NCBI GenBank assembly: GCA_026122225.1
Contig: JANEZZ010002758.1
Coordinates: forward strand, 977,207 to 1,041,206
Length of the DNA stretch: 64,000 bases
Source: Heloderma charlesbogerti
Lineage: Eukaryota > Chordata > Lepidosauria > Squamata > Helodermatidae
Direction: 5' to 3'
Both the position numbers and the translations under genes were made by a program. The notes below the pieces were generated by a model. That model saw only the letters and a program-made list of their open reading frames with translations. It was not told the origin of the DNA and did no database searches. This document shows, one piece after another, positions 34,280 to 46,242 of this stretch (position 1 is the first letter of the stretch; every line of letters starts with the position of its first letter).

Positions 34280-34690
34280 TGGGCATCTCTACACCAGCCT
34301 AAAATCCTGCATTTAAAATGGGGCTTTCTGCTTCCATTTTAAATGCAGGATCACAACGACTCCCTTTTTCACATGCTTCCTTTCCCCCCACACCCTTCCC
34401 CCTCCTTCTCCCCGTATCGGAGTCTTCCATTATCTTTCACTGATATCGCACCTCTTCTTGCCGCTTTAACTCTTTTGATGGGGGAAACTGAAGTGGAACA
34501 CAACGGGGTAATTTGATAGCTCATTATCCGCAATCTATTTAAAAACGGAACAAGGGGCATTTAGTACAGGACACGCCTTGAATGATCAAGGCGTCATGTA
34601 AAGAGCCTGCAAACTTCCGTGAAGGAGCAATCTCAAGCCCAGGATAAAAGCTCAGTGTGAAGAAGCCCACTGTCCTAGAACTAGGCCCCA
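34280..34690 (+). repeat. Dispersed repeat, copy 3, with a strong internal hairpin
   Basis: ATCCTGCATTTAAAATGG (34304-34321) and its exact inverse (34334-34351) form an 18-bp stem with a 12-base loop. The distal part, AAGAGCCTGCAAACTTCCGTGAAGGAGCAATCTC, matches the family. Confidence 0.68.
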
Positions 34691-35885
34691 TCTATGTGGG
34701 GCATTTACATCAGTACTCTACTGCGCCTCACAGATGGTCATGGCACATGACGTTTCCCCCTCTCCGCAGCAACTGCGGGTTTTCATGCCATAGAACCTGC
34801 ATTTTTGCAAAGTCGTTTTGTGATGGATTTTCCTGACACTACGGCTTCGGTGCAGTTTGGGGGTCTGTGTGACCTCAACTAGTTTGCGGGTCTGTGTGAC
34901 CTCAACTAGTGATATCAGCTTCAGCACTGGCTGGGGGGAGCAGTGCTGATAGGAGGAAGGAAAAGTTGTGTCATGTACGCCTGTTTGGAGGAGCGGAGCT
35001 TCGCGGAAGATGCTTTGTTTCCCCCCACTTCTGCCCTAAAAACAGCCTGCTAAACATGTCTACTCAGAAGTAATTCGCATTGACTTCTACTGCAAGTTCT
35101 CAGTATGGAGCGGAGAGAGGGGTGGAGAAGCCTATTGTTTTAAATTTGCGCTTATCCAGGGGAGTGCACCTTCGTGAATGACTTTTTTTAATTTTTAAAA
35201 AAGGAAGCTTGTTGATGCCATGAGACTTTACCCACATATATCTAAACTTAATACTGTTTCTTGTGCAGTAGGCCACACGAATGCGGGGTTTGTTTGTTTT
35301 TTGCATATGCCACTTTAATTGGCTGCATGTGTCATGAGAGGAGCAAATCCTTTTGGATGAAAATACAGTTTTAAACTGAATCGCGTTGGAAAGCTTCTCT
35401 GTGTAGATGGGGCCACTATGTCTTTCCAAGGCATTCTAGGGGGAAATGGTGGCTGACAGGTGGGAGAAATGTGTGCGCGCGTGTGTGTGTGCGCATGTGC
35501 GTGCGTGCTGTCATTCTCCCCCCCCCGAATATTCTAGAATGTTCCAGAATGATGGCCATTCTAGAAAAATAAAATGGCTGCTGAGAGTCCGAAGACTCTC
35601 AGATTAGCCCCACTTGTTGCCATTCACACACACAAAACATGAAGAAAGAAAGAAAAGGAAAAAGAAACGAAAAAATTAATGCGAGGAACGAAAACAAATG
35701 TGGTGTTAACAAATGAATAATGAAATGAATGACGCTTTGAATAATAAAACTGAACAGAATAACAAAAAGAATAAATATTTCTGGCACACTCCTTCTTTCT
35801 GCACCTAAAGGTCCAGTGTTTTCTTTTTGCATTTTGATTCAGATGTTGTTACAGTAATATTATACAGGGAGAAAAGCAGAATTAC

Positions 35886-36056
35886 CTTTGCATGTATGAC
35901 CTCAGCAGCGTGATTCCCAGGAGGAAGTACATCATAATGGAACACACCATCATTGTCAGTCCAAGGAGTATCGCCCGGTCCTCTCCTGCTTTGAGAGCGG
36001 TGACCGTTTTCCTTTTGTCCAGTAGGTCATGATCCCTGATTTTTTGGTAAATATTT
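35886..36056 (-). CDS. KCNMB2: KCNMB2 coding exon 2 (cytoplasmic linker and first transmembrane helix)
   Basis: The exon is 171 nt: one base completing the Arg codon, 56 full codons, then AG of the next split codon. The acceptor is a pyrimidine-containing tract ending in CCTCAG (AG at 36058-36057). The donor is AAAG|GTAAT (GT at 35885-35884). The protein runs from NIYQKIRDHD through a basic stretch with DKRKTV to LKAGEDRAILLG. It then enters a hydrophobic helix of roughly 23 residues (LTMMVCSIMMYFLLGITLL), followed by RSYMQ. In the known two-pass beta subunits this helix is TM1, with the N-terminus cytoplasmic and the following loop extracellular. The reading frame is intact. Introns on either side are about 11.1 kb and 12.7 kb and filled with repeats. 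Confidence 0.95.
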
Positions 36057-36384
36057 CTGAGGTTGAAAACAATACATTCTTATGTGGAGTTCACACTTAA
36101 TCAATAAACCCTCTGAAAGGATTGACTGCTCCACTGCCAGGTCCTGTCTCATGGGAGATCAGGGCTTTGAGCTTTCCACAGCTGATGTTTTCTAAACAAT
36201 TTCCTTGGACCTGGTAGGGAAAAATCACTGACATCCAAAATACACAATAGAATGAACAGAGTGAAATGTTTTCAGAGGGCTTTTCTCGTGCCTGGAAATA
36301 TTTCAGCTTTAGAGGAGTAGGTTTGCAAAAGCTGAAGTGGGCTGCAGGTTGCAATCCTTAAATTAAATGTGGGAAGCTTGCTTT

Positions 36385-36478
36385 GGTCCATAACTCTCAC
36401 CAGCGGCTATGCTGGTTAGGGCTGATGGGAGTTGAAGGCCAAAACATCTGGAGGGCCATGAATTGCCCACCCCTGCCT
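36385..36478. mobile_element. Foldback hAT-like element, mostly the right arm
   Basis: The sequence GCTGATGGGAGTTGAAGGCCAAAACATCTGGAGGGCC matches the right arm of the element at 5253-5377. The left arm is short or absent. Confidence 0.6.
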
Positions 36479-36604
36479 TAAATTATTCACACCAGAGGAA
36501 TTTTTGGGAGTATCCAGTAATGATTGAAGCCACAATCCTCAAACGTGGCCTGTGTTATACATGCTCTAGTAATTTCCTGGTGGGATGACAGTAACGTGCT
36601 TCAC

Positions 36605-37080
36605 ATTGGGCTGCTCTAGAAGATGGTCTGGAAGTTTCAGTTGGTCCAGGATGCAGCTCTTAGGGTTTTAGCTGATGCCAACCAATTGGCTCATATTACA
36701 CTGGTCCTTTTGCAACTTCACTGGTTGCCAACCTATTTTTGGGCTCAATTCAAGATGCTGGGTTTACCTTTAAAGCCCTCAATCATCTGGGATCAGAGTA
36801 TCTTAGGATTCAACTCTTCCCACACAAATGTAATAGGAAACGTCTCTCCATATCTGAGACTTGTCTTTCTGCCCTCTAGTGAAAAAGGATAGAGCCTTTT
36901 CAGTGGTGGCACCCAGATTGTGGAATGACCTTCTGAAAGTGGTACACCTGCTCCCATTGTCCACATATAGGTGAGCTTTAAAAACAATTTTATTTCAGTG
37001 GGCTTTCTTTTGTTTTTGGTTCTGGCTCTTAGTGCATTTTAAAACAGACTGTGTCTTTTTAATCATTCCTATGTTACTGC
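36605..37080 (+). mobile_element. L2 LINE 3' end, plus strand
   Basis: Translation gives VWKFQLVQDAALRVLADANQ and LQLHWLPTYFWAQFKML, matching the C-terminal region of the L2 at 53765-54538. Further on, the encoded RAFSVVAPRL-type motif and a 3' UTR are recognisable. Confidence 0.78.
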
Positions 37081-37746
37081 TGCAATTTATTTATTTATTT
37101 ACAACATTTGTATACCACTCCACATCTAAACAGATTCTGGTGAACAAGAGATAAAATGAAGCAAAGATAAAAAGAAGAAACGTGACATTAAGTTTATTCT
37201 TTAACAAACAGAGGATTGCGCCTTCAATTGTATTACTCTAATTAGCCACTGTCATACAGTTATTCTGATTCATTTGAAACATTGGTGCTCCTTCTTTGCT
37301 ATCTGACACTGTGTTATCTTTGTAGGTGCACTTGAACCTCTTCTTTGGTTGTGCTTACAGCCTAGGAAGGCATCCTCAGCCAGCGGACTTCTGAATCTTT
37401 TTTCTTTGAAAGACAACAGTCTGTGCCATGTCATAGAGAGCAATCCTATGTCACCTAGTCAGCGTCTGGAGGAGATAGGATTTTCGGTTTCCCAGCCCTG
37501 AGCTCGTAGACAGTGCTAGGGGCTCATAGCCGGGAAACTGTGCTCCCCTCCCCCTTGTAGCCGGGGCGGAGAGAACCACGGCGGCTGCCCCTCCATGCCT
37601 GTCTGTGCTCATAACACGGAGCACAGTCAGGGCAAAAAGGGGGCGTTCCTGGGGGCGAGAAGGGTAGGAGACTGCAGAAGCTGTTTTAGACAGCTTCCTA
37701 TGTGGTTTCCAGCCCCGTTCCCATCCCCTCCCCAAAGCCGCACTTA

Positions 37747-38149
37747 GGGAGCAATCCTATGGCCGCTAGGCAGTGGCTAGATGGCCACAGGATAGGTCGG
37801 TTCCCTGAGAACTGACCTCCACCACCTCCCATGCTGCCTTGTAGGCAGTGCGGATCAGCCCCACGCTCTGCACTCGGAAGAGGAGAGTGGAGCGGTGAAA
37901 ATGGGGTGTTCCGGGGGCATGCTGGGGCGGGGAGGGCAGAAGTGCCATTCCGACACTTCCTATGCATTGGCTGGCATTCCCCCCCCCGGCCTTCCTGTGA
38001 CTAGACAGCCGAAATCAGCTGTCTAGCTGTGAATGCAGGGCAGCTGAAGCATAGAGGGAACGATCTCCTCTGTGCTGCTCCTGCCCTGCATTGGATAGGC
38101 GGTCACCTCTGAGTTCGGGGGCAGCCACCTATCCCAATAGGATTGCTCC
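37747..38149. mobile_element. GC-rich inverted-end element with TTA flanks
   Basis: Ends are GGGAGCAATCCTATGG and CCAATAGGATTGCTCC, each flanked by TTA (37744-37746 and 38150-38152). A 3-bp TTA duplication is typical of PIF/Harbinger transposons, so that class is a possibility. A truncated relative abuts it at 37441-37743, and another partial lies at 38163-38277. Confidence 0.65.
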
Positions 38150-38317
38150 TTAGACACTCAAGATCAGGCGTCTAAAGAAAACTGCAGGGGAACCAGAGCA
38201 CAGAAGGAATCCTCTCCTCCTCACTTCAGCTGCCCTGCATTGGATAGGCAACCATCTATCTCAATAGGATTGTACCCATAATATGTTTTTAAAACTTCCC
38301 GGCAGCCATGCAGCCAC

Positions 38318-39265
38318 TATTTATTTATGTATTTATTTAGGCTGCTTCTGTATTGCTTGACATCCCAGAATCTCCAAGAGGTTTACATAAAAACACATAC
38401 CATACTATACAAAAACCAGTATGTATCTTCGGGAGCAATCCTATAGCCACAGGGTCATAGGGTTTTTTGGTTTTGGCAACCGAGGTCGGAGCCCTGGCTC
38501 CGAGCTCAGTTCCCAGAAACTGCGCTCCCTGCCCCCTCCCCCACACCCTCATACCTGATGCAATTCTCTCCGCACCGGCTACTTCTCTGCGCTCAGAAAC
38601 AGAGCGCAGAGAGGGCCAAAAGGGGGCAGTCCTGGGGGCAGGTGGGGAGGAGACAGCTGCTTTACAAGGCTTCCTGTGTGCCTTGCGGCCTCCCTCCCCC
38701 CGCTCTGAAGTCCCCGGCTAGACCTGTGAAATTGTGTGTCTAGCTGAAAATGCAGGGCAGCCAGAGCATGGAGGCAAGGATCACCTCTGTGCTCCGGCCA
38801 CCCTGCATTGGATAGGTGTCAGCCTCTGAGTTTGGAGGCTGATGTCTATCTCCATAGGACTGCATCCTTAAAAACATTACAACAAAATTAGTAAATCAGA
38901 GCAGTGTCACGATCGATTTACAAGTCTGGGAAAGCCTGAGTGAACAAATGCATTTTCAAGAGGTGTTTGAAGCTCATCACAGTTTCTGCCTCTCAAACTA
39001 CACATGGGAGAGTGTTCCAGAGCGTGGGTGCCACTACCGAGAAGGCCTGCTTATGTGCTGTAACCTGACAACACACTGATGGTCGTGGAATGGCCAAGAA
39101 GACCTCCTTGGAAGACCTCGGTTTGATTTGGTGTATATAGGGAAAGAGATCAGCTAGGTATCCTGGCCCCGAGTTGTTTACTACACATCTTTGCTCGGAA
39201 AGAAGTCTCTTGCTGATTTCTTTCCAGGAAAGTACGCATTCGATTGCAGCTTTTATTGACACAGG
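38318..39265 (-). mobile_element. L2 LINE 3' end, minus strand, interrupted by a GC-rich element
   Basis: TTTATTTATGTATTTATTTAGGCTGC and GAGGTTTACATAAAAACACAT form the 3' UTR. After the element at 38431-38867 the L2 resumes with the inverted 3' coding region (minus-strand peptide AFSVVAPTLWNTLP, about 39000-39040). Confidence 0.72.
38431..38867. mobile_element. GC-rich inverted-end element inserted in an L2
   Basis: Ends are GGGAGCAATCCTATAG and CATAGGACTGCATCC. The interior shares ACCCTGCATTGGATAGG and CAGTTCCCAGAAACTGCGCTCC with the copies at 10393 and 37747. L2 sequence lies on both sides. Confidence 0.65.
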
Positions 39266-40648
39266 ACTGTGACAAAGATATTTATTATTATTTTGCTTGA
39301 TTCCTGCTTTTACAGTAATTATTTCTCATCATACTTTTTCTTCCCTGATCTCCACCAAACTTGTGTGTTTTATTTCCAATTTACTGCTGTTTACTCGGGA
39401 TGTGATGGTATTAATTTAAGAACAAAATACCCGAATCTTTAAAAACTTGCTAATATTTTCCCTGGTGGAAAGAAAGAAAAAAATCCTTTCAAGATTGTTA
39501 ATTTCCTCTGACAATGTGGGAATTTAATTTGTTGTTGTTGTTATTGCAACTTCTGCTGGACTGTGTAAGGCAAGCTTAATTGCATTCAGAGATATGATGT
39601 GAAAGAATAAGCAAGTGTCACTTGGCTGTGACTATTTGTCAAAATGTATTTAACCGTGGATGGCTCGCTATCGGAATTTGCATCATTACCAAAGGAGAGC
39701 AGGCAGGAGAGGCAGCAATTGTCATGTCGTTCTGGAACATTAGCCCACTGCGTGGCATAACTTGTGTCATTCTGTAGACATAAAACGGGCACAGCGCAAT
39801 CAGTCAGCAATGTCACCAGAACGCAAACGTGGTTCAAATGGACGATCGAGAAATAAGATTGCTACTTGAAAAGGGGTTGTGGTTGAGCATCTTTCTACAG
39901 GGGTCTATGAGCCATGAAACAAATAGAGAAAGGGAACAAAAAAAGACGAACGAACAGGCAAGAAAGCATCAGTCAACAAGATGACTGCAGGCCAAACCCA
40001 CGTTTAAAGAGATGGGTGTGCCGCGGTCATGTCTACGTTGGCGCTGTAGAGCCAAGCAGTCTTTATAAGAAACCTGTTGATTGGTTATCTCAGAAATGCA
40101 GCACTTTACAAGCAAAGCTGAAGCCTGTGGGCTGAGAGTCTTCACAGGAGTTAGCAAGTGGCAGCCCCTCAGCCAAACCTGGCCCCCTGAAATGTACGGT
40201 TTGGCCATCCAGTTGGCAAAGAGCAGGAAACATGCACAGAAGGAGCAAGGGCTCTGACTGGGAGGATTTGAGGGAGATGGGTTTTGCCTTGTGTCTGGAG
40301 AAGCAGTGAGCCAGAAGAGGATGGAGGTCTAGAGGATTAGGGTCAGAAAGGATGGGGATCTAGCGGTTGTTAGGCGGTAGCTGCTTGAAATCGGTTTTAA
40401 TTTGATCTATTAGTTCTTGATTTATTGATACTCACCGTGGGCGCTCAGGATTGGGCAAGCTATACATTTGAATTAACAAATAGATAAATGAAAGAAAAGC
40501 ATTTAATCAAAGTAGTCGAAGGAGGAGCTCTTTTGAACACTGAGTTGATAACTGGTGGCCGCTAGTCTCCGTTATACTCCTTTTTGAGAATATGTGTAGG
40601 GCTGGGCCAAAATGCCCCCCCCTTTTCAACTCCTCATTTGCAGGCATA

Positions 40649-41037
40649 GGGTGGCCAAGTGTCCTCTTTTACAGAGGGCAGTCCTCTATTTGAAGGGCTG
40701 AGGACAGTCCTCTGTTTGAAAGCAGCCTCTGTTTGAAAGGCTGTCCACTCCAAGTCCAGTTTAGACATAAAGAACCATCAGAAGGAAGAACTGGGCCTTG
40801 AAGTCATAAGCACCTGGACAGCAGCAAACTGAGCAAGGCGCACAGCTCAGCTGGTCAGTCTTCCACTCTCTGGTGAGATGCGCTGTATTTCTATTTAAAT
40901 GATAATAATCATTTGTAAATGTGTATCTATACACGTAAAGTAGCATATGCAAATTTTATGCAAATTGGTGTCCTCTTTGGTCCTCTTTTTTGGGTGACAT
41001 ATATCCTCTCTTGGAGCAATTCACAACTGATCACCCT
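40649..41037 (+). repeat. Dispersed repeat (GTGTCCTCTTT family), fuller copy
   Basis: It starts TAGGGTGGCCAAGTGTCCTC and ends TGATCACCCTA, weak inverted ends. The middle carries AAAGAACCATCAGAAGG and CATATGCAAATTTTATGCAAATTGG. No TSD was confirmed. Confidence 0.65.
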
Positions 41038-41589
41038 ATAAATAGGGGAGGATTTTAGCTATGATCACGGATGCTGAGGGCGCATCGTCTTCTGGGGTGA
41101 GTACTGGGGGCTCTCAAGAGCCTTTAATTAATTTGGCAGTTCTCTTGTAACACACTGGTCTTGTCTGAGGGCTAAATGACATGTTACTACATGTTAATTT
41201 GTAGTATACAGATCATCCTAACTTTCTTTTTTACCTTCACGTAAGTGCGTAGGCCTCTGATCTGGATCAGGATAAGCACCTATGGGTAGGGAAGGTTTAA
41301 ACCTTCCCACCCAGTAACTCCCCTCCCCCCGAATGGTGTCTAGACAAACCCCCCTCCATTGGTGCCAATGGGAATTTCCTCCCCTATTTTAGCCCCTGTA
41401 CAGTGGTGGTGGTAAATTTAGGAGGAACGAGCAGCTGGATGGGAAAGTTTAAATCTCCCCTACATACTTGCGCATTCTGGCCCTGATCCTGGCTCTGCAC
41501 GCTTACTCGAACGTAAAAAAGAACGTTAGATTCAGCTGCATGCTACGTATTTAGTGTAGGGTGTAATTTAGCCCTGAATTTAGTAGTTG

Positions 41590-41715
41590 GAGGGAGCAAT
41601 CCTGTGGCCCCTAGACATTGTCTGAGGGGCCATAGGATACTGGGGATTCCTCCCTCTGAGGTTGGAGACAGTGTTCCAACCTCGGAAGGGGAGTCAGATC
41701 TGCCCCCTCCCCCTT
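41590..41715. repeat. Partial GC-rich element (GGGAGCAATCC family)
   Basis: It starts GGAGCAATCCTGTGGCC and continues to GGGGAGTCAGATCTGCCCCC. No right terminus is seen before CR1-like sequence begins near 41765. Confidence 0.5.
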
Positions 41716-41764
41716 GCAGCCAGCAATGAAAGAGCTGCACTGGTTGCACTCCGAGGTCAGAAAA

Positions 41765-42218
41765 TTATGCCTGGTGTGGAGGATGTGGATAGGGAGACTT
41801 TTTTTCTCCCTCTCTCACAATACTAGCACCAGGGGTCATCCCATGAAGCTGATGGGTGGTAAATTCAGGACAGATACCAGGAAGGACTTCTTCACACAGC
41901 CCAGTCAAACTATGGAATTCGCTACCACAAGATGTAGCGAAGGCCAGCAATTCGGAAGGCTTTAAGAGGGGGCTGGACAAATTCCTGGAGGAGAAGGCAA
42001 TCAGTGGCTACTGGGCTTGATGACTGTGTGTTGCCTCCAGTATTGGAGGTGGTGTGCCTATGTGCACCAGTTGCTGGGGAACATGGGCGGGAGGGTGCTG
42101 TTGCACTAGTGCCCTGTGTGTGGGTTTCCCACGGGTAGCTGGTTGGCCACTGTGTGAACAGAATGCTGGACTAGATGTACCCTTGGTCTGATCCAGTATG
42201 GCTCTTCTTATGTTCTTA
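41765..42218 (+). mobile_element. CR1 LINE 3' end (GGACTAGATG type)
   Basis: It runs through AGGAAGGACTTCTTCACACAGCCCAG, ATGGAATTCGCTACCACAAG, GGGGGCTGGACAAATTCCTGGAGG and GAATGCTGGACTAGATG, ending CTTCTTATGTTCTTA. It is followed after 7 bp by the TSD of hAT copy 2. Confidence 0.88.
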
Positions 42219-42233
42219 AATTCCACTTCAGAG

Positions 42234-43174
42234 TAGGGATGGATGAAAGGAACTTACCTGGTCCCGCAGCTTGCTTCGTGGTGGGGGGGAGGCGCTTCGG
42301 TTCTCCCCCCGAAGTTCAGGTGAGGGGGGGAGAGGCGCCCCGCCTCGCCCGGCCGAAATTCAGGCCGGGGAGGAGCGCCCCGTCTACCCGGCCGCGAAAA
42401 AAAAGTAAAGTAAAAAAAACAAAAACACACCCGTGATAGGCTACGTAACGATTTACGTAGCCTATCACGGCTAGATTTCCAAAGTCAGCCGTGATAGGCT
42501 ATGTAAATCATCACGTAGCCTATCACGGGTGACTTTGAAAAAAAAAAAAAGCGCGTACGCAAATGGCAGCGCCCATGGGGCGCTGCCATTTGCGTTCCTT
42601 ATTTGGGCACGGGTAGTCTACGTAAAGATTTATGTAGACTACGGTGAAAATAAGGGAACGCTATTTGCATTGCCCTTATTTTCGCCGTAGTCTACGTAAA
42701 TCTTTACGTAGACTAGACGTGCCAAACTAAGGAATGCAAATGGCGGCGCCCCATGGGCACCGCCATTTGCATACATACGTTTTTCCCCCCAAAGTCACCC
42801 GTGATAGGCTACGTGACGATTTACGTAGCCTACCACGGCTGACTTTGGAAATCTAGCCGTGATAGGCTACGTAAATCGTTACGTAGCCTATCACGGGTGT
42901 GTGTGTGTGTGTGTGTGTTTTTACTTTCCTTTTTTATTTTGCAATGGTGGCAGTGGCATCCAGTCAGAAGACCGGCCGCTGCCCCCGCCCCCACCAAAAC
43001 GCCGCCGAACCACCGCTGGGACCTGCCGCCGAGAGGGACATTCGCACGAGGTAAGTCCCATCCCGGGGGGAGGGGCGGGGGGCCGGCGGAGAATTTCACC
43101 AACGATTTCGTGGGGCCGAATGCGTTGGCATTCGGCCTCCCGGAGATTCATGGAGAAATTCTCCGCCATCCCTA
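42234..43174 (+). mobile_element. Palindromic hAT-like element, copy 2 (941 bp, perfect 8-bp TSD)
   Basis: Termini are TAGGGATGG and CCATCCCTA. The 8-mer CTTCAGAG occurs directly outside both ends (42226-42233 and 43175-43182). The left end carries ACTTAC (42252-42257), which reads CCAG|GTAAGT on the minus strand, pointing outward. The right end carries GAG|GTAAGT (43051-43056) pointing outward on the plus strand, followed by a GGCCGAATGCG...GCATTCGGCC hairpin. A (GT)n run follows the core. It inserted just after a CR1 3' end, in KCNMB2 intron 1. Confidence 0.92.
42428..42903. repeat. Composite palindrome core of hAT copy 2
   Basis: The axis is near 42664. Module order is the same as in copy 1: paired GTGATAGGCTACGTAA palindromes, a GCAAATGGC(A/G)GCGCCCATGGGGC palindrome, a GTAGTCTACGTAAA palindrome and a CTATTTGC centre. 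The arms differ at scattered positions, for example CTATGTAAA versus CTACGTGA, so this copy is more decayed than copy 1. Confidence 0.9.
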
Positions 43175-43489
43175 CTTCAGAGAGGGGGAAAAGGGTGCAT
43201 TCTGGTGGGCGGGGAAGGGAGGAGAGCAGAGAGGCCAAGATATGAGTCATTCTGAGCCTCTGCCAGCCTCCTTCCCTCCCCCTCCAAAATGCCATTGCTA
43301 GGTGGGCTAAAAAGCTTGTCTAGCAAAGTATGCATTTTGGGAGGATGGGGAGCTGAAGATCACCTCCATCGATCCTCCCTCCCTGTACTGGATAATCAGA
43401 AGCCTCCAAGTTCAGGGGCTTCTGATAACTGAGGGTGCGATCGATAGGCTTGCACTCCAAATCAAATGCTCCTGACATCTATGTATGCC

Positions 43490-43870
43490 AACAAAGGTTA
43501 CCAGACTGTGTTTGCCCTTCCAGTTCATAAGAATGTAATAGGAGCCCTGCTGGAACAGACAACTGGTCCATCCATGCCAGCATCCTCTTTCTCACTGTGG
43601 CCAATCAGAAGCCTCTGGGAAGTCCACAGCCAGGGTGTGATGGCAATAGCCTTTTATTGCTGTGGTTCCCCTGCAACTGGTATTCCGAGGCTGAGTGTTT
43701 CTGAACCTGGAAGTTCCACTAGGCATCATGACTAATAGCCATGGATCATAGACCTCCTCTCTCTGAGTTTGTACCCTAGTCACTTTGAAAGGCACCTAAC
43801 CTAGTGGCCAGCACTGTGTCTTATGGCAGTAAATTCCACAAATCAATTCTGTGTTGTTGTGTGAAGAATG
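43490..43870 (-). mobile_element. CR1 LINE 3' end, minus strand
   Basis: CATAAGAATGTAATAGGAGCCCTGCTGG, CACTGTGGCCAATCAGAAGCC and AATTCCACAAATCAATTCTGTGTTGTTGTGTGAAG are the reverse complement of the CR1 end seen at 41765-42218, with more divergence. Confidence 0.8.
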
Positions 43871-44689
43871 CTACATCTGGGATCCCAAAAGCCCCATGTA
43901 TGTAACATCTCTTCCAGCCCCAGCACTGCATGCTGCACCCGCAGAGTAGGCTCTGGTGGATTATGTGACTTTCTATTAGCTTTTTGCCAGGTGTGCGACA
44001 ATAGGAAGAGGAAGCCGCAGAAACCCTGGTGAATCCCACAGAAATAATTTGATTTTCGGTTTAGTTTTCTGAGAAGCCAGCTATGCCAAATTTTGCTTGG
44101 CACTGTAGCCTCTTGTAATGTTGAAAACATAACAAAACAAAATCCTCTCATTTTCGTCTGCTGTGCAACGGCTAAGTGCAATAAAATAAAGGACTGAATA
44201 AAATTAAGCAAAATTATTACTGCTGTGGCTGTTGAGGCTCATTTAGTTTACTGTATCTGTCACTCCAAATGAAGGCATTATTGATTTTTTGGTTTATAAT
44301 CTAGTATTATACATTGTATTGGATTTTTTCTAGTGCATTATATCATGTCATTCCGGCAGAGTTGTGTTTTGTATTGTGCATGTGTGAAAAGGATTAATGG
44401 CAGCAAAAGTAAGTTGAGCTATTCGATTAAATTGGAAAGGAAAGCGTGAATGAATATGGAAAAGAATACCAAGACTGGGTTTGCAAGGTAGGTTTCCCAT
44501 GCAAAAGCTGCAGTAAAGTTCAAATTGAACTCCTGAAGCAGACTTTGTATTGGGGGGGGGGGGGGAGAAAAGAAAAAGGAAGTAAGCTATCTAAAGCCCA
44601 GAGATAGTATTGTTTTCTTCTGTAGGTATATTCCCATATGTTCAAGTCATCTAATGGGACCTTGTTCAGGGACCAACAGCCACTTGAAG

Positions 44690-45010
44690 ATAGGTTAATA
44701 GTTACAAGGGACAGGGCTTTTTCAGTGGTGGCTCTGTCTGTGGAATTTGCACCCCAGGGGGCCTGCCTGGCTTGTTTCCTTTTAGCCTCAGAAGGTGGGT
44801 CATATGACCTAATTACTTCAGGTGGCCTTTGGTTCAGCCGGCCAGGAGAGCTGCTTTCCACTTGCTGTTTTACGAACTGCCTTTTGATGGTTGTAGCTGT
44901 TTTATTAGTTGTGTGACTTCAATGGGATTTCGTTTGTCTGTAACCCCCCTCGAGGGCCCTGCCTTGGCCATCAGACAGGATTTATATAGACACATGCCAG
45001 TCCCCATCTT
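44690..45010 (+). mobile_element. L2 LINE C-terminal fragment
   Basis: GACAGGGCTTTTTCAGTGGTGGCTCTGTCTGTGGAATTTGC encodes RAFSVVALSVEFA, corresponding to RAFSVAAPQLRNA in the long L2. The 3' part is unclear. Confidence 0.6.
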
Positions 45011-45099
45011 TCTCTTGAACTCCAGTGTGGGTAATAAAGCCCAGGATGGGTCTGTACAGATGTGGGCAGGAGCGACCGTAATTCTCAGTGCCTGAGACA

Positions 45100-45360
45100 G
45101 GGCCATCCCTGCTATTAGGGAGAGTGGGGAGGCTGCCACAGGCAGCTGATTTTGGGTGTGAAATTGTCGGTTATTTAATTTATCATCATCATCATCATCA
45201 TGTTTTTATTGCTGGGGACGGGGAGAGGCTGTGGGATTTTCTGCGTTGGGTGCCAAAATAACTTGATTGGTCTTTGATACTATGCACCTTGATTTTGGGT
45301 GTGAGTAGCAGGGGGGCTTTGCTACTCCGCCTTTGGCAGCAAAATGTTTTGGTCTAGTCC
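45100..45360 (+). repeat. Dispersed repeat (GGCAGCTGATTTTGGG family), copy 2
   Basis: It shows CTATTAGGGAGAGTGGGGAGGCTGCC, CAGGCAGCTGATTTTGGG, GGGAGAGGCTGTGGGATTTTCTGC and TTTGATACTATGCACCTTGA. A (CAT)n run at 45182-45201 sits inside. Confidence 0.65.
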
Positions 45361-46242
45361 TGGTTTGAGGACATCAGGGACATGGAGGAGGCTTAGCTCC
45401 TCCTCCAAGTTTGTCCCACAATGCACCTCTTCCTCTGATACACCTTTCCTACCCGGAATACAGCACGTGGGTGTTCAGGAAGGGAGGGAAGCATGTGTTA
45501 CCTCCCACACTGTAGATGAATGGCTGCACTAGTGGATAGGAGAGTGGGGAGTGAGGCAGGGGTTGGAGAACCAATGATTTTTGAGCTTGCCTAAATTCTC
45601 CAGGAATCACTTTGAAGCTCATTTCAGCTCACTTCCGTTTTTGCTTTCGACCTGTTTTTCAGCTCATTCTAATGTGAAAAGTGCATATTTTTCTGAGTAT
45701 TTTTCAAAAGTTCACACTTTCCCCCCATCGACTAAAGCATTAAAATGCATTTCTTTGGGCGGGGGTGGGGGCGGGGGGGGAGAAAAGCTTATTTTGAAGT
45801 GAGCATATAAAAAACAAAGACTTTTTTTGAACACAACTGCAAATCCGAGAATTTGTGAACACTTCTCGAAAAAAGCACTCGTGCTCACGTCCATCTCTAG
45901 GACGGTGAACGAGATATATTTCGTAGAATCATAGCATGATTTGCGAAGAGAAACGAAATTCTTGTCCATTGCCAGAGTGAGGGAAGAAAAGCTGGGACGT
46001 AGAGCTGGAAAGTACTGGAACTCTTGCCTCACCTGCCACTTGTCAAACTTGATGGGCCTTTAGCTAGTGAACAAGGGCCCATGCAGTTTGGTTAGTGTTG
46101 GTGGGCAGCACCCGTGTGCTCCCAGCACCACCACTGCCACCACCAATGTCTTCTGGTATGTGCAGAAGACTTGGGAGATAGGAGAGGTTCAGTCTCTTAC
46201 TTTGTGCTGCAAGATTCCCACTGCTTCAGAGAGTCTCCAACC

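Larger units (their letters stand above)
23214..35885 (-). other. KCNMB2: KCNMB2 intron 2 (12.7 kb)
   Basis: The intron is bounded by donor GTAAT at 35885 and acceptor CCACCAG ending at 23214 on the minus strand. It carries CR1 and L2 LINE ends, the second LTR-like unit, a minisatellite and the truncated BovB. Stretches without an assignment are 25400-27700 (26430-26771 may be another inverted-end repeat, with GGCCGGCCC and GGGCTGGCCC near its ends), 28190-29050, 30182-31765, 32840-33450 and 34690-35880. A 23-bp GGGTCTGTGTGACCTCAACTAGT-type unit is duplicated at about 34868-34917. A frame of 67 codons at 30995-31198 is acidic and Pro/Ser-rich but matches nothing I know. Confidence 0.85.

Noticed and set aside
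42859..43301. Arg/Pro-rich frames around 42.9-43.3 kb and 8.4-9.1 kb
   Set aside because: They come from the GC-rich ends of the palindromic hAT elements. Frames on both strands are open, and none is conserved between copies.
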